DNA of 64,000 bases from Mucilaginibacter sp. MD40 (GTDB lineage: Bacteria > Bacteroidota > Bacteroidia > Sphingobacteriales > Sphingobacteriaceae): positions 3,985,004 to 4,049,003 of the forward strand of contig NZ_NRSW01000001.1 of assembly GCF_002288635.1 (NCBI RefSeq). Reading direction: 5' to 3'. Below the pieces are notes generated by a model. That model saw only the letters and a list, made by a program, of their open reading frames with translations, did not search any database and had not been told where the DNA came from. The position numbers and the translations under genes are program-made. Positions 9,334 through 16,868 of the stretch are shown here, one piece after another; the first letter of the stretch is position 1; each line of letters begins with the position of its first letter.

Positions 9334-9528
9334 TAGCGCCATGGCCAGGCAAAAGGTGAATAGCCAGGCAACATTTGATTTTGCCCGCCATATTTCCATA
9401 TCGGCAATACGCCCTGTACCGTAAAAAGAATTATACCTGCGGCGGCAATAATAGCCATACATGATAAGAAAAGAAAGAATTATAAAAGCAATGCTGATGA
9501 GAAGGTATTGAAAACTTTGGGTTAACAT
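9316..9528 (-). CDS. Small two-TM membrane protein, copy 1 of a paralogous pair
   Basis: A 70-residue protein from the ATG at 9528 (an in-frame ATG at 9573 gives 85 residues but loses the alignment with its paralogue). It has two hydrophobic segments (about residues 9-26 and 53-69) around a cytoplasmic-type loop YCRRRYNSFYGTGRIADMEIW. The gene at 9691-9912 has the same layout and shares YCRxRxxxFxGTGRIxDxExWxxxSN. The two were probably made by tandem duplication. No function is known to me. Its 3' end overlaps the ABC1 kinase gene by 18 bp on the opposite strand. Confidence 0.7.
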   Translation of the reverse strand: MLTQSFQYLLISIAFIILSFLIMYGYYCRRRYNSFYGTGRIADMEIWRAKSNVAWLFTFCLAMALLFHLI

Positions 9529-9625
9529 ATATTTTATAACAATATGGCTTTTTACGTGCAAAACAGTTGCCATGTTGCTTTTTTATCACATTTGTTGATT
9601 TTGGTGAAAATTTAAGGTCATAAAA

Positions 9626-9651
9626 AAAAGCAGGTTGTTTAACCTGCTTTT
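9626..9651. terminator. Bidirectional terminator between the paralogous small genes
   Basis: Perfect 11-bp stem AAAAGCAGGTT / AACCTGCTTTT with a GTTT loop, A-rich on the left and T-rich on the right. It lies directly downstream of the 9691-9912 gene on the minus strand. Confidence 0.75.
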
Positions 9652-9690
9652 AATTGTGTACTTATTTGCCTTTCGGGGGGAAATTAATCC

Positions 9691-9912
9691 CTATGCGGCA
9701 GCATAAGTGAGCAGTAAAATGGTTGTTAAAACAGCGCAAAAAACCAGGCTGATGTTGGAGCGCATGGCCCATGATTCTATGTCAGTAATTCGGCCCGTGC
9801 CCATGAATGCTTTTGCGCGCTGCCTGCAATAAACGGCAAATGCGATTGTTGAAAACATGATTAATGCGCCAAGTACAATTAAAAAAACCTGAAATGTTGT
9901 TGAAAGCATCAT
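9691..9912 (-). CDS. Small two-TM membrane protein, copy 2 of a paralogous pair
   Basis: A 73-residue protein with hydrophobic segments at about 8-27 and 53-71 and the loop YCRQRAKAFMGTGRITDIESW, followed by RSN. The loop matches its neighbour at 9316-9528 at most positions, and in both the sequence GTGRI(A/T)D(M/I)E is nearly unchanged. That this loop is more conserved than the membrane segments suggests it is the functional part. The start follows a Shine-Dalgarno-like AGGAGG complement (CCTCCT at 9919-9924), which is unusual for this phylum. Function unknown. It has its own terminator at 9626-9651, so the two copies are separate transcription units. Confidence 0.72.
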   Translation of the reverse strand: MMLSTTFQVFLIVLGALIMFSTIAFAVYCRQRAKAFMGTGRITDIESWAMRSNISLVFCAVLTTILLLTYAAA

Positions 9913-10115
9913 AAAATATCCTCCTCGTAACTTCTTAATAATCAGAGAACCGGACTTTTTATATTTTTGTTTGTAAAATAAATGTTATGCAAGTATTATT
10001 TTTTAAATTTTAAGAGAACTATTGTGCGCAATGGTTAAAACATTATACAAACATTTTTATTATCAAGGGCGTAACCATACGGTTGTTATATAATGGATAA
10101 GCATATTTCAAAAAA

Positions 10116-11027
10116 ATGAGCGCAAAAAACATACTCATTACCGGAGGCTCGGGCCTTTTAGGCAAACAACTAACCCATGAACTTTTAAACAAAGGGTATA
10201 GCGTTAGCCACCTTAGCCGTAAACCCAATCCGAACAATACCCGTATAAAAACATTTGTATGGGATGTTAATAAAGGAGAGATAGACCCGGCCTGCATAGA
10301 CGGTGTTGATACCATTATACACCTGGCAGGCGCTGGCATTGCCGATAAACGCTGGACGGACAAACGTAAAAAAGAGATCACTGATAGTCGCACCAAATCC
10401 ATTGCCTTGGTTTACAACCTCATGCGCAACAAACCACACCGGATTAAAACGGTAATATCCGCATCAGGCATTAATTACTATGGCGATTGCGGCGACCTTA
10501 TCCTGAACGAGGATACACCACCTGCAAATGATTTTATTGGTAACTGCTGTGTAGAATGGGAGAACGCTGTTGACCAGGGTACTGAGTTTGGCCTGCGCAT
10601 CGTAAAGTATCGCACGGGTGTGGTGCTTGATAAAAAAGGAGGAGCCCTGCCTAAGTTGGCTATGCCTGTTAAGCTTGGTGTTGGCTCGGCGTTAGGTAAC
10701 GGAAAACAATGGGTACCGTGGATACATACACATGATGTAACCGGCATGTATATCTTCGCGCTGGAAAATGAAAGTCTTGCGGGCGTATTTAACATGGTTT
10801 CGCCTATGCCGGTTACTAACCTGCAGCTTACAAGCTCGGTAGCCGCCCAATTGAAGCGGCCTTTATTGACACCTAAAGTACCGGCATTTTTAATCAAACT
10901 GCTATTCGGCGAAATGGCTTCACTTGTTTTGGGCAGCGTGAGGGCTTCGGCATTAAAAATAGAGAACGAAGGTTACCAGTTCAAATACGCGGATATCGGC
11001 TCTGCATTAAAAGAAATTTATGGATAA
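10116..11027 (+). CDS. TIGR01777-family NAD(P)-dependent epimerase (SDR)
   Basis: A 303-residue extended short-chain dehydrogenase of the TIGR01777/YfcH type. The N-terminal Rossmann motif is ITGGSGLLGKQL (a GxxGxxG variant), followed by VDTIIHLAGAGIADKRWTDKRKKEI, the family signature around residue 70, and ASGINYYGDCG replacing the usual SSxxxYG. The C-terminal DUF1731-like part contains VPAFLIKLLFGEMA. Substrate unknown; plant homologues affect plastid division and bacterial ones are uncharacterised. It overlaps the photolyase start by 8 bp, so the two are translated from one message. In Bacteroidota this epimerase repeatedly sits with photolyases, from memory. Confidence 0.88.
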   Translation: MSAKNILITGGSGLLGKQLTHELLNKGYSVSHLSRKPNPNNTRIKTFVWDVNKGEIDPACIDGVDTIIHLAGAGIADKRWTDKRKKEITDSRTKSIALVYNLMRNKPHRIKTVISASGINYYGDCGDLILNEDTPPANDFIGNCCVEWENAVDQGTEFGLRIVKYRTGVVLDKKGGALPKLAMPVKLGVGSALGNGKQWVPWIHTHDVTGMYIFALENESLAGVFNMVSPMPVTNLQLTSSVAAQLKRPLLTPKVPAFLIKLLFGEMASLVLGSVRASALKIENEGYQFKYADIGSALKEIYG

Positions 11028-12333
11028 CAAAGCACCTGTAAACGTATTCTGGTTTCGCCGCGACCTGCGGCTGGATGATAATGCCGGCTTGTACCACGCG
11101 CTGAAAGGCGAACACCCCGTATTACCCTTTTTTATTTTCGACCGAGATATCCTCGACGATCTGGAAGATAAGGATGATGCCCGGCTTACCTTTATCATGA
11201 ATGCGCTTGAAGACATAAACAAGCAGCTGCATGAGCATAAAAGCGGCCTGCTGGCTTGTTATGACAAACCCAAACAGGCCTGGCAAAAGCTCCTGGAAGC
11301 TTATGAGGTAAAAACCGTTTATACCAACCACGATTATGAGCCTTACGCCAAAGAGCGCGACAGCCATATTGAAAGCTTACTGAAAAAAGCCGGCGCCGAA
11401 TTAAAGACCTTTAAGGACCAGGTGATATTTGAAAAGCAGGAAGTGGTAAAAGACGATGGCAAGCCCTACACCGTATTTACCCCTTACAAGAACAAATGGC
11501 TGCAAAAACTTAAACCGTTTTATTTAAAGGCTTACCCAACCCATAAATACTTTAAGCAGTTATTGCATTTTAAAGCGCCTACGCTGCCGACACTTAAAGA
11601 GATGGGCTTTGAGAAGAGCAGCCTGCAACTCCCGGATAAAAAATATAAAGATATTATAGCCGACTACGGCGAAACACGCGACATACCGGCAATAAAAGGC
11701 ACTTCGCATATTGGGCCGCACTTGCGTTTTGGTACCGTAAGCATAAGACAGTGCGCTGCCGATGCCCATAAAGCGCATGATAAAACCTGGCTGAATGAAC
11801 TGATATGGCGCGAGTTTTACTCCATGATCCTATATCATTTCCCGCAAACGATGGATCATGCTTTCAGGCCCGAATATGACCGCATTAAATGGCTCAACGA
11901 TGAAAAGCAGTTTAAGGCCTGGTGCGAGGGAAAAACAGGCTTCCCGCTGGTTGATGCCGGCATGCGCGAATTAAATGCTACCGGTTTTATGCACAACCGC
12001 GTGCGTATGGTTACCGCGAGCTTCCTAAGTAAAGACCTGCTGATAGACTGGCGCTGGGGCGAGCGCTATTTTGCCCGCAAACTGCTTGATTATGAGATGG
12101 CCAGCAATGTTGGCGGCTGGCAATGGGCTGCTGGCAGCGGTACTGACGCGGCGCCATACTTCAGGATATTTAACCCCGACAGCCAGGCCAAAAAGTTTGA
12201 CCCTAAACTGCAATACATCAAAAAATGGGTTCCGGAATATGCCGATTTTAGCAAATATCCAAAACCCATTGTTGACCACTCCTTTGCCCGCGAACGCTGT
12301 TTAAAAGCGTTTAAAGAGGCGCTGAGTAAGTAA
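11020..12333 (+). CDS. phrB: Deoxyribodipyrimidine photolyase, class I CPD type
   Basis: A 437-residue light-driven repair enzyme that splits cyclobutane pyrimidine dimers with FADH-. The antenna domain starts with VFWFRRDLRLDDNAGLYHAL. The FAD domain contains ELIWREFYSMILYHFP, GFPLVDAGMRELNATGFMHNR and the class I signature GGWQWAAGSGTDAAPYFRIF, including the tryptophans of the electron-transfer path and the FAD-pocket aspartate. It differs clearly from the DASH protein at 4732-6009, so they are not recent duplicates. Translation is coupled to the upstream epimerase by an 8-bp overlap. It ends one base before the convergent FKBP gene. Confidence 0.95.
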   Translation: MDNKAPVNVFWFRRDLRLDDNAGLYHALKGEHPVLPFFIFDRDILDDLEDKDDARLTFIMNALEDINKQLHEHKSGLLACYDKPKQAWQKLLEAYEVKTVYTNHDYEPYAKERDSHIESLLKKAGAELKTFKDQVIFEKQEVVKDDGKPYTVFTPYKNKWLQKLKPFYLKAYPTHKYFKQLLHFKAPTLPTLKEMGFEKSSLQLPDKKYKDIIADYGETRDIPAIKGTSHIGPHLRFGTVSIRQCAADAHKAHDKTWLNELIWREFYSMILYHFPQTMDHAFRPEYDRIKWLNDEKQFKAWCEGKTGFPLVDAGMRELNATGFMHNRVRMVTASFLSKDLLIDWRWGERYFARKLLDYEMASNVGGWQWAAGSGTDAAPYFRIFNPDSQAKKFDPKLQYIKKWVPEYADFSKYPKPIVDHSFARERCLKAFKEALSK

Positions 12334-13293
12334 TCATGGTTGTGTTACCTGTGTAATCTGCATTTCAAAATGCAAAATAGAATTTGGAGGTATAGTATTG
12401 TATCCGCTAACACCATAACCCAACGCTGAGGGTATATATACTGAAAGTGATGTACCGGTAGCGGCATGTTTTTTCAACGCGTCTTTAAAACCTGTTACCG
12501 TCCCAAAAATACCCTGATATGTAATAGCAGTAGTAGAATTGGTATTATCAAAATATACACCATTTAAAAAAGAACCGGCATAGGTCAGGCTTACGTTGGA
12601 GTAATCACCAATTTCGCCTACTGTTCCCGTGCCCGGGGTAATCACCTTGTAGTAATAGCCTAATGGGTCTTTAGTGTAACCGCTTATTACGTTATTAGCA
12701 GTCAGGTAATTTCTGATCACCATATCATCGTAAGCATTTTGGTCTTTTATCACATTTACATAAATATCCAGGCTTTGGTTACCTGCAATACGGGTATTAG
12801 TGTTGGTGATACTGCCTGAACCATAACCCCTGGTACCATATGCCAACCGTGAGGGTATCAACACGCGCATGTTGCTACCTTTATATTTTAAAATATTGTG
12901 TATGGCCAGTTGCAGCCCCGATGGCAATGCAAAACCACTTATAGCAGCCGGGTTAGTTAAATGGCCCAGAAAATCATACCGCCTGTTGGCAATGGTATCA
13001 CCGATGACAAACTTACCATCCATAGAGCGGATGGTATATACAATAGATACCTGGTCAGAATACTTGAGTGTATCACCTTTCCCCTGTCCTATTATTTTAT
13101 AATAGATGCCCGAGTTACCGTCGCTTAGGGTAGTGGTATCCTTAGTGAAGCCGGTAAGGCCGTTGGCAGTCATGTAGTTTTGTATCTGCTGGTCGTCGTA
13201 TTGCTTTATATCGGGCTGGTTTTGGTCGTTCTTTTTACAGGCGGATAAAGCGGCAAACGCGATGAGCAAAAAAGTAAAAAATCTATGTTTCAT
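12334..13293 (-). CDS. FKBP-type peptidyl-prolyl isomerase lipoprotein, two FKBP domains
   Basis: A 319-residue predicted lipoprotein: the signal peptide ends at the lipobox LSAC (Cys19) and is followed by KKN. Two FKBP domains follow (about 60-185 and 205-318), each ending with a recognisable YGxxGYG(S/T)... and a final LxIxVxVI or LHFEMQITQV strand. The mature protein should be a periplasm- or surface-facing prolyl isomerase or chaperone; several active-site aromatics of model FKBPs are replaced, so activity is uncertain. It is 6 bp downstream of a single-domain FKBP lipoprotein on the same strand, probably one operon. It meets the photolyase gene end to end with no room for a separate terminator. 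Confidence 0.85.
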   Translation of the reverse strand: MKHRFFTFLLIAFAALSACKKNDQNQPDIKQYDDQQIQNYMTANGLTGFTKDTTTLSDGNSGIYYKIIGQGKGDTLKYSDQVSIVYTIRSMDGKFVIGDTIANRRYDFLGHLTNPAAISGFALPSGLQLAIHNILKYKGSNMRVLIPSRLAYGTRGYGSGSITNTNTRIAGNQSLDIYVNVIKDQNAYDDMVIRNYLTANNVISGYTKDPLGYYYKVITPGTGTVGEIGDYSNVSLTYAGSFLNGVYFDNTNSTTAITYQGIFGTVTGFKDALKKHAATGTSLSVYIPSALGYGVSGYNTIPPNSILHFEMQITQVTQP

Positions 13294-13299
13294 TTAAAA

Positions 13300-13806
13300 T
13301 CAGTTCGTTATATCTAAAAGTTCTATCTCAAAATCAACCACGCTGTTCTTGGGCAGGCCAATGCCCGGCTGATCGTAAGGCCCATACGCATAACGTGATG
13401 GGGAGAGGATACGTATTTTTCCGCCCTTTTTTATTTCGGGTATGGCCAGCCGCCAGGCCGGCATTACTTCGCCTAAAGTAAATGACGGATGAAAATCATT
13501 GCTCTGCGCGAACAACTTACCCGTGGTCAGTATTTTGGCGGTATAATCAACCGTTACACGGGTAGAGTTGGTGAACAAGTCGTTACCGCTGCCCGGTTGC
13601 AATACAATGTAATATATACCGGTTGCCACGTTGGCGCTGTCTACCTGCTTTACGCTTCCACGCAGGTTATTATCATCAATATACTTTTGTATAATACCAT
13701 CATCAATCACCGCCTGCTGCCTTTGCAGGGCTACAGCATCGTAGCCTTTTTTACACCCGGCAAATACCACGGCGAACAATAACAATATCAGCAGTATCCT
13801 GTTCAT
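13300..13806 (-). CDS. FKBP-type peptidyl-prolyl isomerase lipoprotein
   Basis: A 168-residue predicted lipoprotein; the signal peptide runs to the lipobox FAGC (Cys18). A short linker carrying DDGIIQKYIDDNNL precedes one FKBP domain (about 60-166), ending YGPYDQPGIGLPKNSVVDFEIELLDI. The linker resembles the DDQQIQNYMTANGL segment of the two-domain protein downstream, so the pair arose by duplication. Expected role: folding or prolyl isomerisation of exported proteins outside the cytoplasmic membrane. First gene of the two-gene FKBP operon. Confidence 0.85.
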   Translation of the reverse strand: MNRILLILLLFAVVFAGCKKGYDAVALQRQQAVIDDGIIQKYIDDNNLRGSVKQVDSANVATGIYYIVLQPGSGNDLFTNSTRVTVDYTAKILTTGKLFAQSNDFHPSFTLGEVMPAWRLAIPEIKKGGKIRILSPSRYAYGPYDQPGIGLPKNSVVDFEIELLDITN

Positions 13807-13893
13807 GAATTTCGCAACCGCAAATTTATTGTTTTATATGGCAAAAACAGCAGCTTAACACTTTTTAACACATACAGGTATAAAATAGTGCCG

Positions 13894-14343
13894 TCAGGGT
13901 TTGTAATTGAGGGTAAGCTGGTTGATCTTTTTAAGCATTTCGGTAAGATACTGCTTGTCAGCGTCGCTGATGTGGGCGTTAAGGTAGTTGTTAAACTGCT
14001 TTACCACATTTTTGGCCAGCTGGCGCTTTTCCTTGCCAAGATCGGTGAGGTATATCTTTACAGAGCGCTTGTCGCCCTGGTTTGATGCCCGGTAGATGAG
14101 CCCCGATTGCTCCAGCTGATTAAGCATGCGCGATAAGCTGGTTGACTTGAGCCCAAGCAGCGCCGCCGCCTGTGAAACAGTTGTTCCCTCCTCATCAATA
14201 TTTATGAGCAGGTAACCGATAGACTGTGTAATGCCAAATTCGGTAACTATTTGGTTGTAACGATTAGCAACCGTTTGCCAAACTATCTTTAAAAAATAAT
14301 CAATAGTTTCCTGCTGTTTTACATAGCTCCGCATATAGCACAA
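13894..14343 (-). CDS. MarR-family transcriptional regulator
   Basis: A 149-residue winged-helix regulator of the MarR family. An N-terminal dimerisation helix is followed by FGITQSIGYLLINIDEEGTTVSQAAALLGLKSTSLSRMLNQLEQSGLIYR (helix-turn-helix about 50-98) and the wing with GDKRSVKIYLTDLG, where the D-x-R wing pattern is intact. Such proteins usually repress nearby or self genes and release on binding small aromatic ligands. The neighbours (FKBP operon, gamma-glutamyltransferase) suggest no obvious target. A second ATG (14334) three codons in may be the true start. Confidence 0.88.
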   Translation of the reverse strand: MCYMRSYVKQQETIDYFLKIVWQTVANRYNQIVTEFGITQSIGYLLINIDEEGTTVSQAAALLGLKSTSLSRMLNQLEQSGLIYRASNQGDKRSVKIYLTDLGKEKRQLAKNVVKQFNNYLNAHISDADKQYLTEMLKKINQLTLNYKP

Positions 14344-14456
14344 ACATAATATTTTTAACGGTATATCTTTAGCAATGAGTTTAAAGTAAAAGCTATAAGG
14401 TTGATATAGCTATTGGAAGCTGCACCTATTTTAACTTTTAAATTTTGAATTTTTAC

Positions 14457-16136
14457 TTAATAGCCATTTGTTGTATCATCCCCCCTTGGGTCGGCGCCGC
14501 CCTGGTAGCCTGCCGGGGTCAGCAATATAGCATCTACCCTGCCAATGGCGCCACGCGGAACTACTTTGTATCCTTTTTGCTGTAACAATAATATCGTCGC
14601 CTCGTTAAACGCGCCTTTTTCGGCTTCTACCTCATCGGGCAGCCACTGGTGGTGGAAACGTTTCGCGGCTACAGCTTCCTGCATATTTTTATCAAATTCA
14701 ATTACGTTAAGTATCGTCTGGAAAACCGACGTGATAATGGTTGAACCTCCGGGGGTGCCTACTACCATAAACAGCTTTCCATCTTTTTCGAGGATTGTTG
14801 GCGTCATGCTGGATAGCATGCGTTTACCCGGCTGTATGCTGTTGGCTTTACCGCCAATAAGGCCATACATGTTGGGTACACCTGGTTTTGCGCTAAAATC
14901 GTCCATCTCGTTGTTGAGCAAAAAGCCCGCGCCGCCCACAAATATCCTGGAACCGAAGGTATCGTTAAGTGTAGTGGTTACCGATACCGCGTTACCATCG
15001 CCATCAACAATAGAATAGTGGGTGGTTTGCTCGCTTTCATAACCCGGGAAGGTGCCGGGTTGTATGGCCGCGCTTGGCGTAGCGGCATCCCAGCTAAAAT
15101 TTTTCATTCGGGCATTCATATAGGCCGGCTCGATCAAGCCGTTTACCGGAACTTTAAAAAAATCAGGGTCGCCCAGGTATTTAGACCGGTCGGCGTATAC
15201 CCTGCGCTCTGCCTCTACCATTAGCCTCACCGTACTATCAGTATTAAATCCCCAACGGTGCAGGGGGTATTTCTCCACCGCGTGCATCAATTGTAATAAA
15301 GCCACACCTCCGCTTGAGGGTGGCGGCATAGTGATGATGTTGTATTGCTTATAACTCCCGGTAAGCGGTTTACGCCATACGGAATGATAGTTTTTTAAAT
15401 CGGCAGCAGTAACCAGGCCACTCCCCTTTTTCATCTCGGTAACAATTAAGCCGGCCACAGGGCCGCTGTAAAAGCCCTCACGGCCCTTATCGCGTATGCG
15501 TTCCAGCGTATGGCCCAAGTCTGTTTGTACCAGCACATCCCCTTCTGCCCAGCCACCAGTTTTAAGCAGATAGCTTTTGTCAGGGTTTCGTGCCGAAAAA
15601 TCGCCCGAAGCACGGTTGAGGTCGCTTGCCAGTCTTTTGGTGACCTTAAATCCTTTAAGAGCAAGCTCAACGGCGGGCTGTACCAGCGAGGCCCATTGGA
15701 GTTTTCCATATTTTTGATGAGCGGTAAACATGCCATCTACTGCTCCGGGCACGCCCGATGCCTGGTGGGTATAAGTACTTTTGCCGGGGATAATATTCCC
15801 GGCAGCATCCTGGTACATCTTTTCTGACGCAGCAGCCGGGGCTTTTTCCCTAAAATCGAGCGTGTTTGCCACGCCACCTGCCTGCCGGTATACCATAAAA
15901 CCACCACCGCCAATATTACCCGCTTGCGGGTGCGTAACGGCCAGCGCGAATTGTACGGCCACCATAGCGTCAACCGCATTGCCGCCTCTTTTTAACACAT
16001 CCACACCAATTTTTGAAGCATCCGGATAGGCGCAAACCACCACACCATGCGGATATACCTGCTGCTGCGCCTCGGCCATATTTAAAGCTCCCACTATACC
16101 TGCCAACACGTAAAATATAATGCGCCTATAGTTCAT
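14457..16136 (-). CDS. ggt: Gamma-glutamyltransferase
   Basis: A 559-residue exported Ntn-hydrolase that cleaves and transfers the gamma-glutamyl group of glutathione and related peptides. The signal peptide spans about 1-23 (ending MAEA-QQQ). The large-subunit part has GGNAVDAMVAVQFALAVTHPQ and GGGGFMVYR, then NFREKAP-type LDFREKAP. The autocleavage site is TTHYSIVDGDG, whose second Thr should become the N-terminal nucleophile of the small subunit. NDTFGSRI, LLNNEMDDFS and the glycine-rich VVGTPGGSTIITSV complete the substrate pocket. Length is normal. Monocistronic as far as can be seen. Confidence 0.95.
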   Translation of the reverse strand: MNYRRIIFYVLAGIVGALNMAEAQQQVYPHGVVVCAYPDASKIGVDVLKRGGNAVDAMVAVQFALAVTHPQAGNIGGGGFMVYRQAGGVANTLDFREKAPAAASEKMYQDAAGNIIPGKSTYTHQASGVPGAVDGMFTAHQKYGKLQWASLVQPAVELALKGFKVTKRLASDLNRASGDFSARNPDKSYLLKTGGWAEGDVLVQTDLGHTLERIRDKGREGFYSGPVAGLIVTEMKKGSGLVTAADLKNYHSVWRKPLTGSYKQYNIITMPPPSSGGVALLQLMHAVEKYPLHRWGFNTDSTVRLMVEAERRVYADRSKYLGDPDFFKVPVNGLIEPAYMNARMKNFSWDAATPSAAIQPGTFPGYESEQTTHYSIVDGDGNAVSVTTTLNDTFGSRIFVGGAGFLLNNEMDDFSAKPGVPNMYGLIGGKANSIQPGKRMLSSMTPTILEKDGKLFMVVGTPGGSTIITSVFQTILNVIEFDKNMQEAVAAKRFHHQWLPDEVEAEKGAFNEATILLLQQKGYKVVPRGAIGRVDAILLTPAGYQGGADPRGDDTTNGY

Positions 16137-16328
16137 ATTAATGTTCTGTTTTTAGGCAAGATAAGTGATTTATCAGCCAAAACCATAGCCATAAAAGCCA
16201 TTTTTTTACCACTGATTTTGAGCCGAATGACTTATCATTACACATTTTATTAACCCATTTACAGCATAAACAACACTTTATGCCGTTACTTATGGAAACT
16301 TTTTTACAATAAACAGCATCTTAACAAC

Positions 16329-16823
16329 ATGAAAAAAATTCTCCTTTACGCATTTGCGATATGCACTTTTGTACTGATGGCCGGGCGCTTACAAGCCCAG
16401 GATTACAAGACGGCCGTAGGCCTTAAGTTTGGTGGCTACGAGAACGGCCCTTCCATCAAATATTTTATGAATGAAGGTACCGCCCTTGAAGGTATAATAG
16501 GCCTGCGCAGCCACGGCGTAGTTTTTTCGGGCTTGTATGAGTTACACCAACCTGCTTTTAACACCAGCGGACTAAAGTTTTACTATGGCTTTGGCGCACA
16601 CCTGGGCAGCGTAGGCAGCGGTGTTTACAAACGTTTTGGTGGTGATGACAAGATCTATAACGACAGCCACCTATTGTTAGGTGCCGATGCTGTGCTGGGG
16701 CTGGAGTATAAAATAGCCGAGGCGCCGATAGCTATAAGCCTTGACCTGAACCCACGCGTTGAACTGGCCACCGGCCCATTCTTTGATGTGGCGCCGGGAC
16801 TGGGAATTAAATATACTTTTTAA
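16329..16823 (+). CDS. Predicted outer-membrane beta-barrel protein
   Basis: A 164-residue protein with a clear signal peptide (MKKILLYAFAICTFVLMAGRLQAQ, cleavage after AQA/Q near residue 24). The rest is a run of short amphipathic strands such as KTAVGLKFGGYENG, GTALEGIIGLRS and LKFYYGFGAHLGS, ending LGIKYTF with a C-terminal phenylalanine, typical of small barrels. I see no specific family motif. Likely eight strands or fewer. It is followed by a strong terminator shared with the convergent protease gene. Confidence 0.75.
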   Translation: MKKILLYAFAICTFVLMAGRLQAQDYKTAVGLKFGGYENGPSIKYFMNEGTALEGIIGLRSHGVVFSGLYELHQPAFNTSGLKFYYGFGAHLGSVGSGVYKRFGGDDKIYNDSHLLLGADAVLGLEYKIAEAPIAISLDLNPRVELATGPFFDVAPGLGIKYTF

Positions 16824-16837
16824 GTTTACCATTTAAA

Positions 16838-16868
16838 CAGAAACGGCCCGCCAAGCGGGCCGTTTCTG
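16838..16868. terminator. Strong convergent terminator
   Basis: A perfect 14-bp stem, CAGAAACGGCCCGC / GCGGGCCGTTTCTG, with a CAA loop. It lies between the stop of the barrel gene and the stop of the convergent T9SS protease, whose last codon borders it. Confidence 0.85.
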
